Part shown: positions 1 through 8,604 of the stretch, piece by piece | Layout: the number at the start of each line of letters is the position of its first letter | How positions within the stretch are numbered: the first letter of the stretch is position 1 | From: Halothiobacillus neapolitanus | Lineage (GTDB): Bacteria > Pseudomonadota > Gammaproteobacteria > Halothiobacillales > Halothiobacillaceae | Length of the DNA: 37,361 nt | Reading direction: 5' to 3' | NCBI GenBank assembly: GCA_020722165.1 | Contig: DYLI01000003.1 | Location: 1-37,361, forward strand | The notes under the pieces: model-generated | Databases searched by the model: none | What the model was told of the DNA's origin: nothing | Seen by the model: only the letters and a program-made list of their open reading frames with translations | Position numbers and translations under genes: made by a program

Positions 1-50
1 CGAATGAATTCGCACCTACGCATTTTTCCTTCGTATATCACTCAATACTT

Positions 51-620
51 TTACGGCGCAGGTGAGCTTGTGTCTTTTTTAGGTCGCGTTCCACTCAAAC
101 TGTTTTCCAGTGCGCTGAAAAAAGCGGCGTAAAACTCACGTTCGCTGATGGTTTCTTCCGTGGTTTTGACCATCGAATCTGCGCTTTGGCCGATGGGTAG
201 GGAGAGCGAACCAAACACGCTGACCCCGACGCTGGCTGAGGTGGATGATTTTTTCATTTCAAAAATTGTGCGCAGGCCATTGGCATACACGCTGCTTCCA
301 CCGTCGGGATTGGCGAGACAGGTGACGGTCATATCCACTACGGCGGTGTGCTCGCTGTCAATGCGGTAGGATTTTCGTCCCTTGAGTTTGTCATTGACAA
401 CGGGCTCGGTGAGGTAGCCGTCGCCTAGTAAGGCGCGATTGGCGGCTGCACAGACGCTGGGCACATCCTCAGTGAATTGCTTTTGGTAGGGGCTGGCTGG
501 CTTGACGCTCGCCGGTTTGGTGGGCGTTTGCAGCGCAGTGCATGCACTCAGCATCACTGCACTGGTCAATATCATCAGAACGTAGAACAGCACGCGGCGC
601 AATAACATTAAAACCTTCAT
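51..620 (-). CDS. DUF2242-type outer-membrane or periplasmic lipoprotein
   Basis: This is a 189-residue lipoprotein of unknown function. Residues 1-26 form a signal peptide ending in a lipobox (Leu-Ser-Ala before Cys27), so the mature protein should be lipid-anchored. The rest resembles the DUF2242 family as I remember it: an early segment with Cys, Ala-Ala-Asn-Arg and 'GDGYL', a 'GRKSYR' segment, a central Cys in a beta-rich stretch, then 'SASVGVSVFGSLSLP' and a final Phe-Tyr-Ala-Ala-Phe-Phe helix. The start codon follows the ettA stop by one base (TGATATG), so translation is probably coupled to ettA. It is the last gene of the minus-strand relA group. Family assignment is from memory; there is no basis for a biochemical role. 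Confidence 0.8.
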   Translation of the reverse strand: MKVLMLLRRVLFYVLMILTSAVMLSACTALQTPTKPASVKPASPYQKQFTEDVPSVCAAANRALLGDGYLTEPVVNDKLKGRKSYRIDSEHTAVVDMTVTCLANPDGGSSVYANGLRTIFEMKKSSTSASVGVSVFGSLSLPIGQSADSMVKTTEETISEREFYAAFFSALENSLSGTRPKKDTSSPAP

Positions 621-621
621 A

Positions 622-2286
622 TCACTCTAAACGTTTATATTTCAATCGCTTGGGTTGGTCGGCATCGGTACCAAGGCGTTTATGGCGATCGGCTTCGTAG
701 TCTTGGAAGTTGCCTTGGAAGAACACCACGCTACCGTCGTCTTCAAATGCGAGGATGTGGGTAGCTATACGGTCAAGGAACCAGCGATCATGTGAGATCA
801 CCAGCACGTCGCCGGGGAAATCGAGAATCGCCTGCTCCAAGGCGCGCAGTGTTTCGACATCCAGATCGTTGGTCGGTTCGTCGAGCAGTAGTACATTGCC
901 GCCCGATTTGAGCAGCTTGGCGAGGTGGACGCGGTTGCGTTCGCCGCCGGATAAATCCTTGATGAACTTCTGCTGCGACTCGCCCTTGAAGTTGAAGCGG
1001 CCAAGATAGGCGCGTGAGGGCATCTGGAAATTGCCGACCTGAATGATGTCCAGCCCGTCGGAGACTTCTTGCCAGACGCTATTTTTATCGTTCAGTGCGT
1101 CGCGACTTTGCTCGACGCAGGCCAGTTGCACGGTATCCCCCAGGGTGATGTTGCCGGAGTCCGGTTTTTCGTCGCCGGTCATCATGCGGAAAAGAGTGGA
1201 TTTACCCACACCGTTCGGGCCGATAATGCCCACCACCGCACCTTTGGGCACACTGAACGACATGCCTTGATACAACACGCGCTCGCCAAAGCCCTTGGAT
1301 AGGTTTTCGACTTCGATTACTTTGTCTCCGAGGCGTGGGCCGGGCGGAATGTACAGTTCGTTGGTTTCCGAGCGCTTCTGGAATTCGACCGATTGCATTT
1401 CTTCAAAGCGCGCCAAACGTGCCTTGGACTTGGTTTGGCGAGCCTTGGCACCCTGGCGCACCCACTCCAGCTCTTGCGCCATGGCTTTGTGGCGGGCAGA
1501 TTCGGTTTTTTCTTCCTGCGCCAAACGCTTTTCCTTGGCTTCCAGCCATTGCGAATAGTTGCCTTCAAACGGAATGCCTTGACCACGGTCAAGTTCCAGA
1601 ATCCAGCCCGCCACGTTGTCGAGGAAGTAGCGGTCATGCGTCACGGCGACCACAGTGCCGGTAAAGTCTTGCAGGAAGCGCTCCAACCAAGCCACCGATT
1701 CGGCATCCAAATGGTTGGTTGGCTCGTCAAGAATCAGCATGTCGGGGTTGGAAAGCAGCAGGCGGCACAGCGCGACGCGGCGCTTTTCACCCCCGGAAAG
1801 ATGGTTGACGTCTGCGTCCCAAGGCGGCAGACGCAGCGCATCGGCGGCGATTTCCAACTTGCGATCCAAATCCCAGCCGCCCGCAGCGTCGATCTTGTCC
1901 TGCAATTCGGCCTGCTCGGCCATCAGCTTTTCAAAATCAGCATCCGGATCGGCAAAGGCATCACTAATGGCGTTATAGCGTGCTAAGACACTGGCAATTT
2001 CACCCATGCCTTCCATCACATTGCCGCGCACGTCTTTGTCTGGATTGAGTTGTGGTTCTTGCGGCAGATAGCCGATTTTAATGCCGGGCTGTGGGCGCGC
2101 TTCGCCGACGATGTCAGTATCCACGCCCGCCATAATGCGCAGCAGCGTGGATTTGCCCGAGCCGTTGTAACCAAGCACGCCGATTTTCGCGCCGGGAAAA
2201 AAGTTAAGGTAAATATCCTTGAGGATGAATTTTTTCGGCGGGACAATCTTGCCCACGCCGTTCATGGTGAAAATGTATTGAGCCAT
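622..2286 (-). CDS. ettA: Energy-dependent translational throttle protein EttA (ABC-F ATPase)
   Basis: This is an ABC-F protein of 554 residues, almost the same length as E. coli EttA. It carries two ATPase cassettes on one chain and no membrane segments. Cassette 1 has Walker A 'GYNGSGKST', signature 'LSGGEKRR' and Walker B 'LILDEPTNHLD'. Cassette 2 has 'GPNGVGKST', 'LSGGERNR' and 'LLLDEPTNDLD'. The N terminus (MAQYIFTMNGVGK) and the charged linker after cassette 1 are typical of EttA rather than Uup or YheS. In E. coli EttA binds the ribosomal E site and gates the first peptide bond according to ADP/ATP ratio. Its start lies 4 bases after the stop of the preceding cNBD gene with only a weak ribosome-binding site, suggesting coupled translation. 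Confidence 0.96.
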   Translation of the reverse strand: MAQYIFTMNGVGKIVPPKKFILKDIYLNFFPGAKIGVLGYNGSGKSTLLRIMAGVDTDIVGEARPQPGIKIGYLPQEPQLNPDKDVRGNVMEGMGEIASVLARYNAISDAFADPDADFEKLMAEQAELQDKIDAAGGWDLDRKLEIAADALRLPPWDADVNHLSGGEKRRVALCRLLLSNPDMLILDEPTNHLDAESVAWLERFLQDFTGTVVAVTHDRYFLDNVAGWILELDRGQGIPFEGNYSQWLEAKEKRLAQEEKTESARHKAMAQELEWVRQGAKARQTKSKARLARFEEMQSVEFQKRSETNELYIPPGPRLGDKVIEVENLSKGFGERVLYQGMSFSVPKGAVVGIIGPNGVGKSTLFRMMTGDEKPDSGNITLGDTVQLACVEQSRDALNDKNSVWQEVSDGLDIIQVGNFQMPSRAYLGRFNFKGESQQKFIKDLSGGERNRVHLAKLLKSGGNVLLLDEPTNDLDVETLRALEQAILDFPGDVLVISHDRWFLDRIATHILAFEDDGSVVFFQGNFQDYEADRHKRLGTDADQPKRLKYKRLE

Positions 2287-2290
2287 GGGG

Positions 2291-2785
2291 TTATTTTTTG
2301 CCGCTACCGAAGACGTAAAGATTGAGATTGGACACGTCCTCGCTGGCGCGGCGGAACAGTTGATCCAAGCTGATAATGGTGTATTCGAGCAAATTCACCG
2401 CGATGTAGGGGTGTTCGATGCGCAGACGCTTGTACATCGGGCGGGTGAGTTTGAGCAGGCGATCATGTTCGGTCGCGGCTTTCAGGCGTACCTGACGCGG
2501 CTTGCGGTCAAAAAAGCTCATTTCGCCCATCAGTTCGCCCTGGTGGACGCGGCCCACTTCAACCTCAGAGGCGGTGCTGCCGGTGACTAGGGCGACTTCG
2601 CCCTCGACGACGAAATACAAGGCCTCGCCGACCTCGCCAATATCGGCAATGGTCTCACCCTTTTTGAATTCGACTAGTTCGCAGTACTCGAGAAAGGCGG
2701 CATATTCGCTGATTTTCATGGTTTCGCTGCACCATTGGGTGCGCAGTTGTTCAACCAGTCGGGGATGTTCATTGACGGCAATCAT
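2291..2785 (-). CDS. Cyclic nucleotide-binding-fold protein without a DNA-binding domain
   Basis: This is a 164-residue, apparently soluble protein consisting almost entirely of one CRP/CAP-type cNMP-binding domain. Visible landmarks are the beta-roll ('FKKGETIADIGEVGEALYFV'), a 'VVEGEVALV' strand, and the phosphate-binding-cassette region 'GELMGEMSFFDRKPR', with an Arg where cNMP ligands usually pair. The C-terminal helix is not followed by a helix-turn-helix, so it is not a CRP/FNR transcription factor. An AGGA motif sits about 9 bases before the ATG. It lies between relA and ettA in the same orientation. The ligand is unknown; the domain may bind a nucleotide or serve only as a protein-interaction module. 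Confidence 0.85.
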   Translation of the reverse strand: MIAVNEHPRLVEQLRTQWCSETMKISEYAAFLEYCELVEFKKGETIADIGEVGEALYFVVEGEVALVTGSTASEVEVGRVHQGELMGEMSFFDRKPRQVRLKAATEHDRLLKLTRPMYKRLRIEHPYIAVNLLEYTIISLDQLFRRASEDVSNLNLYVFGSGKK

Positions 2786-2860
2786 GGCGTTATTCCTGTT
2801 TCATGACGTTATTGCGTCGTAGTTTAACCGAGATGGGGCGGCATAGTTGTTGTCTGAGCG

Positions 2861-4963
2861 CTACAGCCGTCGCACTTCGTCCAATCCTTCCAGGCTTTTT
2901 AGGCGTTCGATCATGGGTTGTAAATTGTCCAGGCTGGGAAGTTCAAGCTTGAGGCGCATGTGTACCTGTTCTGTGCGCTTGTCGCGGCGGCTGTCAATGG
3001 TGTTGACGCGAGCTTTGAACATGGACAGCACATGGCTAATGTCACTTAAGAATTCAGCACGATCTTCACCTAAAATCAGCAATTCAGCGCGCACCGCCAT
3101 GCCTGCAAGGTACGGCCATTCCACGTCGATAAGGCGCTCGGGTTGCGTGCGGCGCAGGTTAGCGAGGTTGTGGCAATCGGTGCGATGCAGGCGCAAGCCT
3201 TGTCCACGGGTAATAAAACCGACAATCGCATCGCCCGGCATGGGGTTGCAGCAACGCGCAGGTTCGGCTTGTAATCCCTCAAGGCTCAGGCTGCGCGGAA
3301 TGGCGGCAGTGGCAAGGCGGCGGGGCAAGGTTTGTGCTTCTTGAATGGTTTCATTGTGGGCGAGGGTGGTGCGAGCGGCATCCAAAAATGCGGCGTGGGA
3401 TAGGTGTCCCTCGCCGAGTGCTTCCCACGCGGCGGTTTCGCTTTTGAATTTAAGTTTTTGCAGCAACTGCTCGCGTTGTTCGCGCGAAAGCCCCAAGCGG
3501 CGCACGGTTTTGTCCCAATGCGTATGACCTTCTTCACGCGCGCTGTCGCGCTCGCGTTGCTTGAACCAAGTGCGAACTTTGGCGCGCGCTCCCTTGGACA
3601 CCAGATAGCCGCTTTTTGCATCCGCCCATTCGCGGTTGGGCGTGCCTTGTGGTGCGCGCATGAGTTCCACGCGGTCGGTGTTTTGTAGCGGTGTGTTGAG
3701 GGGGACGAGGCGGCCATTGACCTTGGCACCTTTGCATTGATGTCCAAGCTCGGTGTGCAGGCTATAGGCCAAATCCAGCGGTGTTGCGCCTTGCGGCAGT
3801 TCGATCACATGCCCTTTCGGGGTGAACACATAAATGCTGCGCACATTCAGCGCCCCACCTTCACCTTCTTTCAAAGCGAGGTGCAGGCGTTCCAGATCAT
3901 CTTCAAAGCTGTCGTTACGCACGTGACCACCCGCCTTGTAACGCCAGTGCGCCGCCACACCAAGTTCGGCTTGATCGTGCATGGCGGCGGTGCGAATTTG
4001 TACCTCCAGTGTTTTGCCTTCGAGCGCGTGCACGGCAGTGTGCAACGATTGATAGCCATTCGGCTTGGGGTGGGCAATGTAGTCATCGTATTCGCTATGA
4101 ATTGGCTGCCACAGGCTATGTACTACGCTCAGGGCTGCGTAGCAATCGCTGATATTCTCAACCTGTACCCGCAGGGCGCGCACATCGAAAAGCTGCGCAA
4201 AATCAAGCTTTTTGCGGCGCATTTTTTCAAAAATGCTGTAAAGATGCTTGGGGCGACCATACACTTTGGCGCTTATGCCTTCGGCGTGCAGCGCATGATC
4301 GAGCTGCTCGCGTACCGTGTGCATATAGGCTTCGCGTTCAACTCGCTTTTCATCCAGCAGGCTGGCAATCCGCTTGTAGGTTTCCGGCTCGACATGGCGA
4401 AACGCTAGGTCTTCAAGCTCCCATTTGAGTTGACCGAGGCCAAGGCGGTGCGCAATCGGCGCGAAAATATCCAGGGTTTCGCGGGCGACGCTTTGCCGTA
4501 TGACCGGGTTGTCCACCAAGGGCAGGGCGCGCAAGCGCTCTAGGCGGTAGGCCAGTTTGATTAAAATCACGCGCACATCGCTGACCATGGCGAGTAACAA
4601 ACGGCGCATGTTTTCGGCCTGTTGCGGACTTTCAAACGCGGCTTGCGTTTCACTAAAGGTGTTCAGCCGATGCAGCTCGGTGACCATGCGCGCGACGTGT
4701 GCGCCGTAAAGTGCTGCAAGCTCGCCTTCGTTGAAGCTTGCGCGCAGGCGCGGGTCGCCCAGCGTGGCGGCCAACAGCGTGTCCGGGTCGGCTTTCATCT
4801 CACACAATACAAGCGCCGCGCGCGCACCGCGTGGACGGGTTGGGTCGCCATCCCACGCCGCGCTGGCTTGAAAGCAGGCTTCGTGCAGCATGGGATTTTC
4901 TCCCGTTTGGGCGAGTAAATCGGCGCATAGGGCGGCGGGGTGCTGGTCGAGTGGGTGCTGCAT
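2861..4963 (-). CDS. relA: GTP pyrophosphokinase RelA ((p)ppGpp synthetase I)
   Basis: This is a long RelA/SpoT homologue of 700 residues that makes (p)ppGpp on stalled ribosomes. The N-terminal pseudo-hydrolase region (about 45-200) lacks the His-Asp metal site of active hydrolases. The synthetase domain (about 230-370) carries Glu-x-Asp-Asp at 291-294, the acidic signature of synthetase-only RelA enzymes, followed by 'PKPNGYQSLHT' and 'VEVQIRT'-like strands. A TGS domain starts near 378 ('IYVFTPKGHVIELP'). A Cys-Cys-Asn-Pro zinc-finger-like segment is present near 'EPARCCNPMPGDAI', and an ACT domain ends the protein. It is somewhat shorter at the N terminus than E. coli RelA. No strong ribosome-binding site precedes the chosen ATG, so the start is tentative. 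truD begins divergently 50 bases away. Confidence 0.93.
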   Translation of the reverse strand: MQHPLDQHPAALCADLLAQTGENPMLHEACFQASAAWDGDPTRPRGARAALVLCEMKADPDTLLAATLGDPRLRASFNEGELAALYGAHVARMVTELHRLNTFSETQAAFESPQQAENMRRLLLAMVSDVRVILIKLAYRLERLRALPLVDNPVIRQSVARETLDIFAPIAHRLGLGQLKWELEDLAFRHVEPETYKRIASLLDEKRVEREAYMHTVREQLDHALHAEGISAKVYGRPKHLYSIFEKMRRKKLDFAQLFDVRALRVQVENISDCYAALSVVHSLWQPIHSEYDDYIAHPKPNGYQSLHTAVHALEGKTLEVQIRTAAMHDQAELGVAAHWRYKAGGHVRNDSFEDDLERLHLALKEGEGGALNVRSIYVFTPKGHVIELPQGATPLDLAYSLHTELGHQCKGAKVNGRLVPLNTPLQNTDRVELMRAPQGTPNREWADAKSGYLVSKGARAKVRTWFKQRERDSAREEGHTHWDKTVRRLGLSREQREQLLQKLKFKSETAAWEALGEGHLSHAAFLDAARTTLAHNETIQEAQTLPRRLATAAIPRSLSLEGLQAEPARCCNPMPGDAIVGFITRGQGLRLHRTDCHNLANLRRTQPERLIDVEWPYLAGMAVRAELLILGEDRAEFLSDISHVLSMFKARVNTIDSRRDKRTEQVHMRLKLELPSLDNLQPMIERLKSLEGLDEVRRL

Positions 4964-5013
4964 GGCTTAAGCATGTCACAATGCCGACTTCTTGAGTACC
5001 CGGTGAAACCTTC

Positions 5014-6030
5014 ATGAACCTGCCTTATGCCTTGGGCGCACCCGATGTTCACGGGCTGCTGCGCAGCCAAGCCGAAGATTTTGTGGTCGATGAGATGTTG
5101 GGCTTTGTGCCCGATGGACGCGGCGAACACGTATGGCTTGCGGTGCGTAAAAAAGGCGAAAATACCGCCTGGGTGGCCAAGCAATTATCGCGTCTTGCGG
5201 GGTGTTCCGAGCGTGATGTGGGTTATTCGGGGCTAAAAGATCGCCACGCCATAACCACGCAATGGTTCAGTCTGCCTGCGCCTCGCCGTGCGGTGAATTG
5301 GGTGGAACTTGGGCAGAAAACTGCAGCGGAAATCATCGTTATCACACGCCACGGGCGCAAATTGCGGCGCGGAACGCATCGTGGCAATCGGTTTTTACTT
5401 AAAGTGCGCAGGCTGGAAGGCGATTTGAGCGGCTTGAATGCGCGCCTTGAGCAGATTGCACGGCTTGGGGTGCCCAACTGGTTCGCCGAACAGCGTTTTG
5501 GGCATGACGGCGGTAATCTCGATGCCGTGCGTGCCTGGTTTGCAGGCGGCAAAGCGCCGCAGCGCGGGCAACAGGGTATGTTGTTGTCCACTGCACGCAG
5601 CGAGTTGTTTAACGCCATTCTGGCGCGGCGCATTAAAGATGGCACTTGGTTGCAACCCCTGCAAGGCGAGCCGCTGATGCTCGATGGTCGGCATAGTTTT
5701 TTTATCGCAGAACCGGGGGATGCGGCACTGGCCGAGCGTTTGACGAGTGGCGATGTGCATACCAGCGGTGCGCTCTGGGGTAAGGAGGGCTCGCAGGCTC
5801 AAGGCGAGTGCGCTGAATTGGAGCTGGCCGTGATTGCGGCGGATATCTTGTTAGCCGAGGGTTTGGTGCGCGAAGGCTTGGAAGCCGCACGTCGGCCTTT
5901 GCGGGTGATTCCCCAAGATATGCACTGGCATGTGGATGAGCGAAATTGCGTGTTGAGTGTGGGTTTTGTTTTGCCTGCGGGAAGTTACGCTACGGCGGTG
6001 ATGCGGGAGATTGTATCCGTCACAGAATGA
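5014..6030 (+). CDS. truD: tRNA pseudouridine(13) synthase TruD
   Basis: This 338-residue enzyme isomerises uridine 13 of tRNA-Glu to pseudouridine; E. coli TruD has 349 residues. The N-terminal 'EDFVVDE' segment and the catalytic motif 'GYSGLKDRHA' are present, with Asp76 as the expected nucleophile. Further TruD landmarks are 'HRGNRF', 'GVPNWFAEQRFG' and the C-terminal 'GSYATAVMRE'. The ATG at 5014 is preceded by a modest GGTGA ribosome-binding site. The gene is divergent from relA and converges on sqr across a terminator hairpin just beyond its stop codon. No oddity was seen. Confidence 0.96.
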   Translation: MNLPYALGAPDVHGLLRSQAEDFVVDEMLGFVPDGRGEHVWLAVRKKGENTAWVAKQLSRLAGCSERDVGYSGLKDRHAITTQWFSLPAPRRAVNWVELGQKTAAEIIVITRHGRKLRRGTHRGNRFLLKVRRLEGDLSGLNARLEQIARLGVPNWFAEQRFGHDGGNLDAVRAWFAGGKAPQRGQQGMLLSTARSELFNAILARRIKDGTWLQPLQGEPLMLDGRHSFFIAEPGDAALAERLTSGDVHTSGALWGKEGSQAQGECAELELAVIAADILLAEGLVREGLEAARRPLRVIPQDMHWHVDERNCVLSVGFVLPAGSYATAVMREIVSVTE

Positions 6031-6031
6031 A

Positions 6032-6056
6032 AAAGCCCCCAACAGGTGGGGGCTTT
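6032..6056. terminator. Bidirectional rho-independent terminator between truD and sqr
   Basis: A perfect 9-bp inverted repeat (AAAGCCCCC / GGGGGCTTT) with a 7-base loop begins 2 bases after the truD stop. A run of A upstream and T within the distal arm provide U-tracts in both directions. It would end truD on the plus strand and sqr, which stops at 6083, on the minus strand. Confidence 0.85.
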
Positions 6057-6082
6057 GCGGAGTCACGAGCGAAGTTTATTTT

Positions 6083-7357
6083 TTACTTTGCCAAACGCTC
6101 AATACCAATGGCTTTCATGATGTACTTCTCATAAATCGGCTCGGAGCTACCTGATTTCATCTTGCGGATGAAGTACTTCTCGAAGGCGATTTTAGCTAAG
6201 TGTACCCACTTGCCCTTGGCGAACCAGTTGACATTACGCGGCGGGATTTGTGGCAGGGCGATAAACGCTGCGCCACGGTCGCCCATGTCGGCGAGGCAAA
6301 TGGCTTGCCAGGTGCCTTTGTGGGTGGGCTCTTCGCCTTTAAGTTCTTGTTCGATGTTGTGAATAATCGCCGTGACCATGGATTCGATCATGTAGCCAGT
6401 TTTCGGTGTGCCGACGGGAACAGGGCAGACTTCGACCGGCGGGATGGCAACACATACGCCAGCGGAGTAGATGCTGGGGTATTTTGGGTTGCGTTGCTTG
6501 TCGTCGATCAGCACGAAGCCACCCGGATTGACCATGCCTTCAACGGAGGCCACAACATCCACACCACGGAAGGGCGGCAGCATCATGGAGTGGTTGAAGG
6601 GCAGTTCGTGGGTTTTGATGATGTTGCCCTGCATGTCGAGCTCTTCGACAAACATTTTGCCCGCTTCAACTTTAGTGGTGCGTGCGTTGCAAATCCATTT
6701 GATGTCGTGCATACGCAATTCGGATTCGAGCATACCCTTTGAGTCGCCTACGCCGCCGAGGCCAAGATGCCCGATGTAGGGTTCGGCGGTGACGTAGGTA
6801 ATGGGCACTTGGTCGCGGATTTTTTTCTTGCGCAGAGCGGAATCCAAGATAAAGACATATTCGTAAGCCGGGCCATAGCAGCTTGCACCGGGAAGCGCGC
6901 CGACAATCACGGGGCCTGGATTGTCACAAAGTTTCTGGTAATCGGCGTAGGCCAGTTCGGCATGATCGACGGTACATACGGAATGGGTGTGGCCACCGTG
7001 CGGGCCGGCACCGGGAATCGCTGCGAAGTTGAGCTTCGGGCCAGTGGTGATAATCAGATAGTCGTAGCTGACGCTGTTGCCATTATCGAGGTGCACGGTT
7101 TTGGCTTCAGGGTCGAGCTTGGTCACGCTGGCGTGGATGAAATCGATGCCTTTGCGCTTGAGGTAGGGTTCGATGGGAAAGGTGATTTCATCACGAGTAC
7201 GCCAGCCCACGGCAACCCAGGGGTTGGAGGGGGTGAATTGGAAGTAGTCGGTGGAGTTGATGGCGGTGATTTGATGTGACTTGCCGAGCAATTCGCGTGC
7301 TTCATACGCTGCGGGCATGCCGCCGATACCTGCGCCCATAATAACGATGTGTGCCAT
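6083..7357 (-). CDS. sqr: Sulfide:quinone oxidoreductase, type I
   Basis: This 424-residue flavoprotein oxidises sulfide to sulfane sulfur and reduces membrane quinone. The N-terminal FAD site is 'GAGIGG' (residues 8-13). The three expected cysteines are present at 128 ('HSVCTVDHA'), 160 ('GASCYGPAYEY') and 354 ('QAICLADMGDRG'). Positions 128 and 160 are the same numbers as in Acidithiobacillus ferrooxidans SQR, and 354 matches its Cys356, as I recall that sequence. The 'TPKTGYMIESMV' quinone-side segment and the C-terminal amphipathic region ('KIAFEKYFIRKMK') for monotopic membrane binding are also present. There is no signal peptide, as usual for the family. An AGAGG motif precedes the ATG by about 7 bases. 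It stands alone, with about 220 bases upstream to aat that probably hold its promoter. Confidence 0.95.
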   Translation of the reverse strand: MAHIVIMGAGIGGMPAAYEARELLGKSHQITAINSTDYFQFTPSNPWVAVGWRTRDEITFPIEPYLKRKGIDFIHASVTKLDPEAKTVHLDNGNSVSYDYLIITTGPKLNFAAIPGAGPHGGHTHSVCTVDHAELAYADYQKLCDNPGPVIVGALPGASCYGPAYEYVFILDSALRKKKIRDQVPITYVTAEPYIGHLGLGGVGDSKGMLESELRMHDIKWICNARTTKVEAGKMFVEELDMQGNIIKTHELPFNHSMMLPPFRGVDVVASVEGMVNPGGFVLIDDKQRNPKYPSIYSAGVCVAIPPVEVCPVPVGTPKTGYMIESMVTAIIHNIEQELKGEEPTHKGTWQAICLADMGDRGAAFIALPQIPPRNVNWFAKGKWVHLAKIAFEKYFIRKMKSGSSEPIYEKYIMKAIGIERLAK

Positions 7358-7577
7358 GTGGTTGCCTCTGCCCTTTAAAAATCTGGTTTTAAATCTGAAA
7401 TCACTCGCCGCAGCAAAACATGTTTATGTTTGCTTGGCGCGCGGAGTTGTTAAGGGCAAAACTCTAGCATGTGCTTAAGGTATAGTTTCATTGGAGTGTC
7501 TTATGTCGCATTAGAGGAGTTTATCTGCAATTAAAGTCACAGCAAAACACCCGGATAAAGCGTGCATGTCTCTTTCA

Positions 7578-8231
7578 CTATATGTATCGAGCGAGTAGCG
7601 CGAGAAACTCGCTGCGCGGGATGGGTTTTGCGCCAAGGCTTAGTAGATGATCGGTCGAGAACTGGCAATCAATCATGGCAGGCGTTATGCCTAATGCACC
7701 TTGGCACAAGGCAACGAGTGCGGCTTTGGATGCGTCGGAAACGCGGCTGAACATCGATTCACCAAAGAATAGATGCCCTATTTTGACTCCGAACAATCCG
7801 CCAACGAGAGTGTCGTCGCGCCAGCTTTCGATGCTGTGGGCGTAGCCCATGCTGTGCAGGCGCAGGTAGGCTTGCTGCATTTCTGAGGTAATCCATGTGC
7901 CGGATTGATGTTGGCGAGGCGCAGCACAGGCCGTGAGTACGCCGTGGAAGTCACGGTTGACGTGAATCTCGAATGGGTGGTTTTTAAGGGTTTTGCGCAG
8001 GCTGCGATGGATGATTAGTTCACCGGGAAACAGCACGGTACGTGGGTCAGGCGACCACCACAGGATAGGGTCGCCAGGTGAGAACCACGGAAAAATTCCG
8101 CGCCGATAGGCATTAAGCAGACGCGCAGGGGATAGATCGCCACCGACTGCGAGTAAGCCATTCGGTTCGTCCAGGGCAGTACGCGGGTCGGGAAAGAGGT
8201 TGTCGTGTGGGTCGAGTTGGTAGAGAGGCAC
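7578..8231 (-). CDS. aat: Leucyl/phenylalanyl-tRNA-protein transferase
   Basis: This 217-residue enzyme transfers Leu or Phe from aminoacyl-tRNA to N-terminal Arg or Lys, marking proteins for the ClpS/ClpAP N-degron pathway. The family core is easily seen: 'EPNGLLAVGGDLSP', 'AYRRGIFPWFSPGDPILWWSPDPR', then 'SGTWIT', 'GYAHSIESW', 'LVGGLFGVKIGHLFFGESMFSR' and 'IDCQF'. I chose the GTG at 8231 because no in-frame ATG exists upstream and the N terminus then matches E. coli Aat. It is the last gene of the minus-strand group that starts at cyoE, 24 bases after yhbY. Confidence 0.95.
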   Translation of the reverse strand: MPLYQLDPHDNLFPDPRTALDEPNGLLAVGGDLSPARLLNAYRRGIFPWFSPGDPILWWSPDPRTVLFPGELIIHRSLRKTLKNHPFEIHVNRDFHGVLTACAAPRQHQSGTWITSEMQQAYLRLHSMGYAHSIESWRDDTLVGGLFGVKIGHLFFGESMFSRVSDASKAALVALCQGALGITPAMIDCQFSTDHLLSLGAKPIPRSEFLALLARYI

Positions 8232-8255
8232 GACCGTGACTGCAATTAATGAGTG

Positions 8256-8552
8256 TTAATGCGGCAAGCTGATTTGTGAGTCTTGCGCACGCTTGCGGAA
8301 GAGTACAGCCATGTGGCCAATGGCTTGCACGAGCTCGGCGTTACACGTTTCGCAGATGGTTTGGATAATGGCGCGTTTGTCGTCGCGATCCATACCGGGG
8401 ACGCGCACCTTGATAAGTTCATGATGCGCAATCGCCAGCTCAATTTCGGCCATGACGGCTTCAGTGAGCCCGTGTTGACCAAGCAAAACCACAGGCTTGA
8501 TGTTGTGGGCAAGGCTGCGCAGGTGGCGCATTTGATTGGCTTTGAGAGGCAT
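8256..8552 (-). CDS. yhbY: CRM-domain RNA-binding protein YhbY
   Basis: This 98-residue protein is a single CRM domain, the fold that binds pre-50S ribosomal particles in bacteria. Its hallmark Gly-Gln-His-Gly-Leu-Thr-Glu at the loop after beta-1 corresponds to the usual GxxG RNA-binding loop. The order is then alpha-helix, 'ELIKVRVPG', helix and 'AELVQAIGHMAVLFRK'. In many proteobacteria yhbY lies divergent from rlmE and ftsH; here it is displaced about 12 kb from them, between ctaA and aat. Confidence 0.92.
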   Translation of the reverse strand: MPLKANQMRHLRSLAHNIKPVVLLGQHGLTEAVMAEIELAIAHHELIKVRVPGMDRDDKRAIIQTICETCNAELVQAIGHMAVLFRKRAQDSQISLPH

Positions 8553-8604
8553 GACAAGGTCGATCCGTAAAATATTAAGTGTGAGTTTAACACGCTACTC
8601 ACGC

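Noticed and set aside
3737..4408. A 223-codon plus-strand open frame
   Set aside because: It lies fully inside relA on the opposite strand and shows no recognisable protein features.
7358..7577. Promoter of sqr in the 220-bp gap
   Set aside because: A promoter is expected here on the minus strand, but the hexamers I found match too poorly to report one.
8246..8602. A 118-codon minus-strand frame overlapping yhbY
   Set aside because: yhbY in the other frame has the complete CRM domain and its hallmark loop; this frame shows none.
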